From Saprospiraceae bacterium (lineage in GTDB: Bacteria; Bacteroidota; Bacteroidia; Chitinophagales; Saprospiraceae): 48,708 bases of DNA. The notes beneath the pieces were generated by a model. The model ran no database searches. It was given only the letters and a program-made list of their open reading frames with translations, and was not told where the DNA came from. The stretch spans positions 1 to 48,708 of the forward strand of contig JAJCYI010000066.1 of the NCBI GenBank assembly GCA_029263015.1. Reading direction: 5' to 3'. Position numbers and translations under genes: made by a program. Every line of letters begins with the position of its first letter. Positions within the stretch are counted from its first letter, which is position 1. Shown here one piece after another: positions 42,806 to 48,708 of this stretch.

Positions 42806-43375
42806 TCATCCAGGCTTTGCGTCTATTTGGTTCCAATCCTGCCTGAGGATGCTGAAAATGTCGAGATCGAGATAAGTTTTATAAATATAAAGCCCTTGCC
42901 TGAGCTTACCTTCTTTTGTAAATCCAAGTCTCAATGGGACAGCTTGGCTTTTTGTGTTGGAAGTTGCCACTTTCATTTCAATACGGTTCAGGTTCTTGGT
43001 ATTGAAGAGATGGTCAATAAAACGGTGACAGCTTTTAGTCATAATGCCTTGGCCCTGTAGAGTTTGGTGCAGCCAATACCCGATTTCGCAACTATTGTTT
43101 TCTTTGTTAAAATTGACAACACCTACAGACCCTGCCAGACGTTTCCCAGCTAGAATAAAAGTAGTTAAGCGGGTACCGTTGGTATTGTGCTGCATACTTT
43201 CCCCAATGAATTTTTCGGTATCTTCCACTTTTTGGGTGAGGTCTACCCAGGGAAGCCACTTGCGGAGATAATCACGCTGGCTATCAATGGCTTCGAAAAT
43301 GGCAACAGCCAGTTCAGGGCGAGCAAGATGGATAGTTAGGTGGTCGTCGATTCGTAAAAATGGCTTTAGTTTCAT
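42806..43375 (-). CDS. GNAT-family N-acetyltransferase (RimJ/RimL-like)
   Basis: 189 residues from the ATG at 43375, where MKLKPFLRIDDHLTIHLA begins; the frame is open to 43480 but that part is not family-like. GNAT features: VNFNKENNSCEIGYWLHQTLQGQGIMTKS (the strand EIGYWL and acetyl-CoA loop LQGQGIM are the key parts), then NRIEMKVATSNTKSQAV. It resembles ribosomal-protein Ser/Ala acetyltransferases that modify protein N-termini, but the substrate is uncertain. It stands alone, with the repressor on one side and a divergent sigma factor on the other. Confidence 0.9.
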   Translation of the reverse strand: MKLKPFLRIDDHLTIHLARPELAVAIFEAIDSQRDYLRKWLPWVDLTQKVEDTEKFIGESMQHNTNGTRLTTFILAGKRLAGSVGVVNFNKENNSCEIGYWLHQTLQGQGIMTKSCHRFIDHLFNTKNLNRIEMKVATSNTKSQAVPLRLGFTKEGKLRQGLYIYKTYLDLDIFSILRQDWNQIDAKPG

Positions 43376-43532
43376 ATTGCTATTATTAGCGAAAGGCAGA
43401 AAGGAACTACATACTTTCAAGATAAAAAATTCTTGGTGGATTAAACCGTTTACAATATGAATAGTCAATAGGGGGTGCAAAGAAATTTGCCAAACGACCG
43501 CCCTAAGTTGCTAAGATAAACTAAGCTGAAAT

Positions 43533-44105
43533 TTGAAAAAGCTATCTGTCGAAATAGTTGATAAGCAGATTTTGGATCTGTTGTCAAGGGAAACCAGCAT
43601 GGAGCGGGGCTTTCGGTTACTGATGAATACCTATCAGGAAAGACTCTACTGGCAGGTACGCCGTATGGTGTTCGACCATGAAGATGCCAATGATGTATTG
43701 CAGAACTGCTTGGTGAAAGTATATAAAAGCATCGGCAAATTTGAAAAAAAGTCGAAGTTGTACACTTGGTTGTACCGTATTGCCACGAACGAGGCCATTA
43801 CTTTTTTGAACAAGAAAAAACAAAAAATGACGACCTCGTTCGACAATGAAGAGAATAACCTCGCCAACCAATTGAGGGCCGATCCATATTTTGATGGCGA
43901 TGAAATACAAGTTCGGTTGAAAGAAGCAATTGCCAAGTTACCGAAAAAACAGCAACTGGTTTTCAACCTCCGCTATTTTGATGAAATGAGCTATGCCTCT
44001 ATGTCGAAACTTTTGGATACGTCCGAGGGAGCTTTGAAGGCATCTTTTCATCATGCTGTTAAAAAAGTGGAAGCCTACGTAAAGAGCATGGTTGAAGAAA
44101 TTTGA
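43533..44105 (+). CDS. ECF-type sigma-70 factor
   Basis: 190 residues from a TTG at 43533; the first ATG (43599) would remove the conserved ILDLLS...ERGFRLLM start. Region 2: YQERLYWQVRRMVFDHEDANDVLQNCLVKVYK and LYTWLYRIATNEAITFLNK (key motifs DANDVLQN and LYTWLYRIATNEA). Region 4: LPKKQQLVFNLRYFDEMSY and EGALKASFHHAVKKVE. It directs RNA polymerase to stress or envelope genes. A membrane protein and a Spy-like periplasmic protein follow, the usual partners in Bacteroidota. No match to TTTG-N19-TAnnTTTG is seen upstream, so it may start from its own ECF promoter. Confidence 0.92.
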   Translation: MKKLSVEIVDKQILDLLSRETSMERGFRLLMNTYQERLYWQVRRMVFDHEDANDVLQNCLVKVYKSIGKFEKKSKLYTWLYRIATNEAITFLNKKKQKMTTSFDNEENNLANQLRADPYFDGDEIQVRLKEAIAKLPKKQQLVFNLRYFDEMSYASMSKLLDTSEGALKASFHHAVKKVEAYVKSMVEEI

Positions 44106-44141
44106 AAGTGCTCAGATTTTTGAACAAGAATATTCAGGGAC

Positions 44142-44660
44142 ATGAAAAACAATGACAAAATAAAAGAGGAATTGGAACGGCTCTCCCCATTTTTGCTCAG
44201 GCAGAAAGACAAGCCGGAAGGGTTCGAAGTGCCAAAGGATTATTTTAAATCCTTGCCTGATTTTGTTTTGGAAAAGGTGGCCGAAAAACCAGCTTTTACA
44301 CAAGAACAATCGCCTAACTGGTTGGACAACTTGACGGTTTTATTCCAAAGCTTTTTTCAGCCACGTTATGTGTTGGCTGTTGCCTCTGTGGCATTGTTGC
44401 TGGTGGCTGGAATTTACTTTAGCTCATCTTCAGAAACAAACCAGCCCTTGGCCGAAGCAATACTAGGAGAATTATCGGACGATGTGCTACATAGCTATGT
44501 TTCTGACAATATTGTTGAATTTGAACTCTCCCTGTTTGAAGAACAATTGGCCGGGAACTTTGGAGAATCTTTCCCAACACCTGAATTAGATGGAGAAGAA
44601 GAACTCCTGGACGAGCTTCTCGATGATCTGTCAATTGAAGAATTGGAAGACCTACTTTAG
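44142..44660 (+). CDS. Single-span membrane protein, candidate anti-sigma factor
   Basis: 172 residues. The N-terminal 75 residues are charged and cytoplasmic (LERLSPFLLRQKDKPEGF, VPKDYFKSLPDFVLEKV). One membrane helix lies at about 86-102 (YVLAVASVALLLVAGIYF). The periplasmic tail is acidic and ends in a Leu/Glu/Asp-rich stretch. It lies 36 bases after the ECF sigma gene, the usual place for its anti-sigma partner, but has no zinc-binding HxxxCxxC motif. The assignment rests on position and layout only. The stop codon lies in the loop of a 6-base-pair hairpin (44650-44666). Confidence 0.65.
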   Translation: MKNNDKIKEELERLSPFLLRQKDKPEGFEVPKDYFKSLPDFVLEKVAEKPAFTQEQSPNWLDNLTVLFQSFFQPRYVLAVASVALLLVAGIYFSSSSETNQPLAEAILGELSDDVLHSYVSDNIVEFELSLFEEQLAGNFGESFPTPELDGEEELLDELLDDLSIEELEDLL

Positions 44661-44666
44661 GTAGGT
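44650..44666 (+). promoter_or_regulatory. Small hairpin at the end of the anti-sigma candidate gene
   Basis: ACCTAC (44650-44655) and GTAGGT (44661-44666) flank TTTAG, which holds the stop. It may weaken read-through into the Spy-like gene. Confidence 0.35.
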
Positions 44667-44774
44667 TATTTATCTCCAATACCCTTGATTCAAAATTTTA
44701 GGAACGAAATAATAACGTGTTTGAAACTTCTGCACAAGTTTGAGTTTCAAACGCGGTTCAACAGAATTTTAATT

Positions 44775-45245
44775 ATGAAAAAAATATTTTTTGGAATAGC
44801 ATTGGGGCTACTAATAGGCTCAACTGCCACTGCCCAGACCGGTAGGATGGGAGCACAACAAAAGGAAAGGATTAAATCTTTTAAGATTGCCTTTTTTACT
44901 GAAAAGCTGCAACTGACCCCTGATGAATCAAAAGAGTTCTGGCCACTTTTCGACCAGTTTGAAAATGAGCGGGAAGGGCTAAGGGGAAAGTATAACCTGC
45001 GAGGCAAAAAACTTGAACTCATGTCGGATGAAGAAGTGGGGGATTTCGTCATGAACCAGCTCGAAATGGAACAGGAAATGGTCAAAATCCGAAAAGACTA
45101 CGTGCTTAGGTTCATGAAAGTGATACCCATTCGAAAAGTGGCGATGTTGCAACGGATTGAGACCGAATTCAAAAAACAATTGCTCAAAGAAATCAGGGAG
45201 CGCCGTCAGAAGCGGTCCAACATGCAGGGGCACAACAAGAAATGA
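44775..45245 (+). CDS. Periplasmic Spy/CpxP-like protein
   Basis: 156 residues from the ATG at 44775, which opens a signal peptide ending near TATAQ (about residue 21); an earlier open frame from 44685 adds 30 non-signal residues. The mature part is all-helical and basic, with the LTPDESKEFWPLFDQFENER element that marks this family in Bacteroidota (it corresponds to LTxxQ motifs of Spy/CpxP). Such proteins bind unfolded proteins or metals in the periplasm and often feed back on the envelope-stress sigma factor encoded beside them. A strong terminator follows, closing a three-gene unit. Confidence 0.82.
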   Translation: MKKIFFGIALGLLIGSTATAQTGRMGAQQKERIKSFKIAFFTEKLQLTPDESKEFWPLFDQFENEREGLRGKYNLRGKKLELMSDEEVGDFVMNQLEMEQEMVKIRKDYVLRFMKVIPIRKVAMLQRIETEFKKQLLKEIRERRQKRSNMQGHNKK

Positions 45246-45253
45246 TTTTTATA

Positions 45254-45291
45254 AAAAAAGGGTTGAACGGAATTCCGTTCAACCCTTTTTT
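45254..45291. terminator. Perfect palindromic bidirectional terminator
   Basis: A 38-base perfect palindrome centred at 45272/45273 (AAAAAAGGGTTGAACGGAA and its complement) with A and T runs at both ends. It separates the convergent Spy-like and SGNH lipoprotein genes. Confidence 0.93.
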
Positions 45292-45308
45292 ACTTTACTT
45301 TTCCTCCT

Positions 45309-46046
45309 TTACTGCGTTGCTTTCCCTTCGTAAATTTGCTCCACAAGAGGTCGGATTGCCGCAGTCCACCTTTCATACCCACGCTTATTCAGATGCAGCA
45401 TATCTTTTATAAAAAGAGTGGGGTCTGGTTCTCCATTTTCGCCAAGCAGGGTTTCACTGATATCAATAAAACCGAGATTCGGGCGGCCATCTGCGAACTG
45501 CTTGACCATGCCATTCAATACTTGAAACTGTCGCCAGTTGGCCCATCGACTGGGAGATGGCTTGGCGGAGATAAAAATGACAGACGCTCCTGATAGGTTC
45601 TTCTCTGTTTCGCCAATGAATTTTTTAAAATCCTGAAAAACTACGGCTGCCGGATGTTCTTCCACAATATCATTTTCGCCACAGTAAAAAACGATCAAGT
45701 TAGGGGCGTATTTATGGACAATTCGGTCGGCATAATAGTTTACTTCGGGAATGGTTGACCCACCAAAACCCCTGTTGATGACAGAGAGCGGAGCGAAATC
45801 ACTGGCTAGTGATTCCCACAATCGGATGCTCGAACTTCCAGTAAAAAGGATACTTCCTTTGGTCGGCATTTCGGTTTTGTCGGCCAGCTCAAATGCTTGT
45901 ATTTCATGCTCGAAACGGTCCAGGTGCTCAACTTCACCTCGGGGCAAAAGGGTTCCGCTGTGAACATTGGGTTGGGTGTCCCTGCAACTGGGCAAAGCCA
46001 TTGCCAGGGTCAAAAGGAACACGGGGAAAAGGAAGGTTACTTTCAT
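45309..46046 (-). CDS. SGNH/GDSL hydrolase lipoprotein
   Basis: 245 residues from the ATG at 46046, giving a lipoprotein signal with Cys21 (ALPSC). SGNH blocks: FTGSSSIRLW (Ser72), NRGFGGS, YCGENDI and DMLHLNKRGY with the DxxH pair. These place it with the TesA/acetylxylan-esterase-like group that removes acetyl groups from glycans or glycerolipids. Unlike the first two anchored proteins in this window, all catalytic residues are present. It is a single gene. Confidence 0.87.
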   Translation of the reverse strand: MKVTFLFPVFLLTLAMALPSCRDTQPNVHSGTLLPRGEVEHLDRFEHEIQAFELADKTEMPTKGSILFTGSSSIRLWESLASDFAPLSVINRGFGGSTIPEVNYYADRIVHKYAPNLIVFYCGENDIVEEHPAAVVFQDFKKFIGETEKNLSGASVIFISAKPSPSRWANWRQFQVLNGMVKQFADGRPNLGFIDISETLLGENGEPDPTLFIKDMLHLNKRGYERWTAAIRPLVEQIYEGKATQ

Positions 46047-46216
46047 GGTCAGTTCTGTTTGTGTCAGCATGTTATAATAAACGGAGGGAAAATTAGCGAA
46101 AAAAAACAAAAAAGAGATTATAAGCTTTTCAATTGGTAAAAGTTGAAATAAACAGTTGCTCGGAGGCGTTCCCCAAAAAGAAGCCTGGTGAAAGCAAAAT
46201 GTGACTGGGCTTTACT

Positions 46217-46224
46217 TACTTTTG
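46217..46224 (+). promoter_or_regulatory. Possible -7 element for porX
   Basis: TACTTTTG fits TAnnTTTG about 105 bases before the porX ATG at 46329. No TTTG at the proper distance. Confidence 0.28.
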
Positions 46225-46328
46225 CCAATAGGCGGAGAAAATAAAACAGGATGGTTTTAACATGTATTTGGCGATACTTTTTACATTGTCCTTTTTACTT
46301 TTTCCTTTAAACCAACCACTCAATTTTT

Positions 46329-47885
46329 ATGGATAAAATCAAAATCCTCTGGGCTGACGATGAAATAGATTTGTTGAAACCCCAAATACTCTTTCTCGAA
46401 AAAAAAGACTACGAAGTGGTCACCGTGACAAACGGCCACGATGCGATCGAAGAATGTGAAACCATCAATGACTTTGACGTCGTGTTCCTTGATGAAAGCA
46501 TGCCGGGACTGACAGGGCTTGAAACCCTCTCCAAGATCAAAGAGAACAACCCCTTGCTCCCAGTCGTGATGATTACCAAAAACGAGGCAGAAGACATCAT
46601 GGAGGAAGCCATTGGTTCGCAGATTTCCGATTACCTCATCAAACCGGTCAACCCCAACCAAATTTTGCTGACCCTCAAAAAGATCATTGACAACAAACGG
46701 TTGGTAAGAGAAAAAACGACTTCAGACTACCAGCAGGAATTCCGCATGTTGTCCATGGATATCAATAGTGGGCCAGACTTCAAAGGATGGGTAGATGTGT
46801 ACCGAAAATTAATCAATTGGGAAATCAAAATTGACGATTCGGAGTCGGTAGAAATGGGAGATATTTTATCCACCCAAAAAAGCGAAGCGAATTCCGAGTT
46901 CAGCCGCTACGTTGCAAAGAATTATGAAAAATGGATCAACGAGACAGCAGAGTCTCCCGTTATGTCGCACAACCTGATGCGGCGGAAGGTGCTTACAAAA
47001 CTAAGCGACGAACGGCCAACTATCATGCTGTTGCTCGACAACCTCCGCTACGACCAGTGGCGGGCTATTGAACCGATCGTTTCAGAACTGTTCAGGGTGG
47101 AAGAAGAGAGTACCTTTTACAGCATCCTGCCTACCGCAACCCAATACAGCCGCAACGCCATCTTTGCTGGGATGATGCCGGCGGACATCGAAAATGCATT
47201 CCCAAAACTCTGGAAAAATGATACGGACGAGGGGGGCAAGAACAATTATGAGAGCGATTTCTTGATGGAGCAAGTGAAACGCACTGTCCGTAAACCGCTC
47301 AAGGTGGATTATAAAAAAGTCACGAGAGTAGCCCATGCCAAAGACCTGCTGGACAACATCATCAATTACCTCAATAACGACCTGATGGTGATTGTTTATA
47401 ATTTCATAGATATGCTCTCTCATGCCCGCACAGAGATGGAGGTGCTGAAAGAATTGGTCGGGGACGAAAAGGCATACCGCTCGCTGACTCGCTCCTGGTT
47501 CTTAAATTCACAACTTTGGGCAGCCCTGCAAAAAGCTGCCGAAAGGGATGTTCAACTTATTATCACAACTGACCATGGCACCATCCGGGTCAATACGCCA
47601 TCAAGGGTAGTGGGTGACCGCGATACCACGACCAACCTGCGGTACAAAGTTGGCCGCAACCTACAATACGAAAAAAAGGATGTGCTCGACTTCCGTAACC
47701 CTGGCGATGCTGGACTGCCACGTCCAAATGTGAGTTCGACGTTCATTTTTGCGAAAGACGACAAGTTTTTCCTTTATCCGAACAACTACAACCATTATAA
47801 TAATTATTATAAAAACACCTTTCAGCACGGTGGTATTTCCCTCGAAGAAATGATCTGCCCAGTGATACGGTTGACGTCTAAATAG
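46329..47885 (+). CDS. porX: PorX: T9SS two-component response regulator with a phosphatase domain
   Basis: 518 residues. The receiver domain (1-120) has WADDE (Asp10, Asp11), phosphorylation site Asp55 in VVFLDESMPG and Lys105 in YLIKPVNPN. A helical linker follows, then an alkaline-phosphatase/PglZ-type domain from about 215: LLLDNLRYDQW (Asp237), PTATQYSRNAIFAG (Thr271), a late ITTDHGTIRV and QHGGISLEEMICPV. This arrangement is specific to PorX of Bacteroidota, which controls type IX secretion with PorY and SigP. Neither partner is in this window. It supports the T9SS reading of the protein at 22974. Confidence 0.95.
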   Translation: MDKIKILWADDEIDLLKPQILFLEKKDYEVVTVTNGHDAIEECETINDFDVVFLDESMPGLTGLETLSKIKENNPLLPVVMITKNEAEDIMEEAIGSQISDYLIKPVNPNQILLTLKKIIDNKRLVREKTTSDYQQEFRMLSMDINSGPDFKGWVDVYRKLINWEIKIDDSESVEMGDILSTQKSEANSEFSRYVAKNYEKWINETAESPVMSHNLMRRKVLTKLSDERPTIMLLLDNLRYDQWRAIEPIVSELFRVEEESTFYSILPTATQYSRNAIFAGMMPADIENAFPKLWKNDTDEGGKNNYESDFLMEQVKRTVRKPLKVDYKKVTRVAHAKDLLDNIINYLNNDLMVIVYNFIDMLSHARTEMEVLKELVGDEKAYRSLTRSWFLNSQLWAALQKAAERDVQLIITTDHGTIRVNTPSRVVGDRDTTTNLRYKVGRNLQYEKKDVLDFRNPGDAGLPRPNVSSTFIFAKDDKFFLYPNNYNHYNNYYKNTFQHGGISLEEMICPVIRLTSK

Positions 47886-47965
47886 TTTTGAGTTGGGGAG
47901 TTTTGAGTTTTGGGTGACGCTACTCAATAATTCAAAACGCTCCAACTCATAACTCAAAACTCCCC
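47885..47965 (+). repeat. Inverted word repeat between porX and the SET gene
   Basis: GGGGAGTTTTGAGTT (47895-47909) and AACTCAAAACTCCCC (47951-47965) are perfect 15-base reverse complements, and more distant GTTTTGAGTT and CTCCAACTCA copies extend the pairing. The second arm ends exactly at the ATG (47966) of the next gene, as at purA. Confidence 0.85.
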
Positions 47966-48358
47966 ATGCAGCGCATCCCCTCCCTTTTCATAGCTCCCAG
48001 CGACTTAGGTGGTCGGGGCGTTTTTACTGGCGAACCAATCGAAGAAGGAGCGTTGATTGAAATTTGTCCGGTCATTGTTTTGCCGGAAAATGAATTGGAG
48101 GTAATCCACGGCACGTTCTTGCACGATTATTATTTCCTATGGGGCGATGAGCAAAAAGAATGTGCCATCGCACTAGGGAATGGCTCGCTCTACAATCATT
48201 CTTATCAGCCCAATGCCCGTTACCTTTTGGATTATGAGCATAATACGATTGATTTTTATGGTATTAAAAACATCGAAGCTGGCGAAGAGATTTTGGTGAA
48301 TTATAATGGAGAGCCGCATTTGCAGGGACGGGTTTGGTTTGATGGGGGGAAACGGTGA
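47966..48358 (+). CDS. SET-domain protein
   Basis: 130 residues. SET-fold signs: DLGGRGVFTGEPIEEGALIE (GxG start), LYNHSYQPNARY (the NHS...PN motif) and FYGIKNIEAGEEILVNYNG (GEE...NY end). It should bind SAM and transfer a methyl group to a protein lysine; bacterial targets are rarely known. The start codon touches the last base of a 15-base hairpin arm, with no Shine-Dalgarno sequence. It may be co-transcribed with porX, 80 bases upstream, but any functional link is only a guess. Confidence 0.88.
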   Translation: MQRIPSLFIAPSDLGGRGVFTGEPIEEGALIEICPVIVLPENELEVIHGTFLHDYYFLWGDEQKECAIALGNGSLYNHSYQPNARYLLDYEHNTIDFYGIKNIEAGEEILVNYNGEPHLQGRVWFDGGKR

Positions 48359-48708
48359 ATGATCCTGAATGGTTTTTTTGTGAACCTCTACATGTGTGCC
48401 TATAATTGTAATGTGTAATTTGTTGTTTGCCAGATATATGGGTAATGTCTTATGCTTGGTGAAAAGTATGCTAAGATAGTATGGCGGGAACTTTACCGAT
48501 GTCGAAATTAATCGCCAATGTACAACTGCAAAAAGCAGGTACTGTGAAAAGGAAAGCATAGAATCTTTACATAAGTAGGTGAACTCAAATAATCGACACT
48601 TTTGGCGGCCTCTTTTTCCGCCATACTTTGTTAAAAAAAATGACCGTAGCTATGGCTATGCTAATTTTTTTTGCCTTGTCTGACGAAAAAACCTGCCTGC
48701 CGGTAGGC
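48359..48708. other. Terminal gap of 350 bases with palindromes
   Basis: No supported gene. From 48601 it carries GGCGG...CCGCC, AAAAAAAAT (48633-48641) opposite ATTTTTTTT (48664-48672), with TAGC/GCTA between, and a GC palindrome (CCTGCCTGCCGGTAGGC, 48692-48708) cut by the window edge. These look like a dispersed intergenic repeat or a strong terminator region, but only one copy is visible. Confidence 0.5.

Noticed and set aside
1-48708. tRNA, rRNA, tmRNA or riboswitch
   Set aside because: No cloverleaf, rRNA-like or known riboswitch sequence was noticed by eye in either strand; a covariance search was not possible.

Overview
The window looks like a chromosomal piece of a Bacteroidota bacterium, probably of the Saprospiria/Lewinella-Haliscomenobacter type, although the genus is a guess. 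The evidence is a secreted protein with a type IX secretion (T9SS) C-terminal sorting domain, a PorX-type T9SS response regulator, many short-signal lipoproteins, few recognisable Shine-Dalgarno sequences, several TTG starts, and promoters of the Bacteroidota form TTTG-N19/20-TAnnTTTG. Housekeeping genes (rnpA, fur-like, purA, aroB, prfC, dtd) show it is not a plasmid or phage.

Layout. 172-9636: a surface-polysaccharide locus with three membrane-anchored SGNH hydrolase-like proteins (two are a tandem pair), a GT4 and two GT2 glycosyltransferases, a NodU/CmcH-type carbamoyltransferase and a PhyH-type dioxygenase. The first five genes overlap or abut and should be co-transcribed. 9735-16043: rhomboid protease, lipoproteins, a Ppx/GppA phosphatase, a TPR lipoprotein, a membrane-anchored papain-like protease and rnpA. 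16140-22577: fur-like, purA, a frameshifted Rpn-type nuclease gene, aroB, prfC, a 41-residue membrane protein and dtd. 22974-31159: T9SS cargo, an unusual pyruvate kinase-like protein, a TonB C-terminal-domain protein, an MthK-like potassium channel, an M48 lipoprotein protease and a large PIG-L deacetylase. 31209-38376: two type II restriction-modification systems with a vsr gene, separated by a sodium:solute symporter. 38498-48358: GH57 hydrolase, methyltransferase, S24/LexA-like repressor, GNAT acetyltransferase, an ECF sigma / membrane protein / Spy-like triad, an SGNH lipoprotein, porX and a SET-domain gene.

How the genes work together. The first locus probably builds and decorates a glycan (sugar transfer, carbamoylation, oxidation, acyl transfer or removal). 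PorX and the T9SS cargo belong to one export system. The first restriction system is Eco47II/Sau96I-like (GGNCC-type) and its methyltransferase carries a MerR-type DNA-binding domain; its promoter is visible and flanked by inverted repeats, which suggests self-regulation. The second pairs a C5 methyltransferase with a nuclease that has the exact active-site spacing of BglII.

The most unusual non-coding signal is a repeated architecture between co-directional genes. A locus-specific G-poor word (for example ATCACTAAC, CATTCACTCATT or AACTCAAAACTCCCC) lies just before a start codon, and its reverse complement lies just after the preceding stop, giving a stem-loop whose sequence differs at each site while the layout stays the same.
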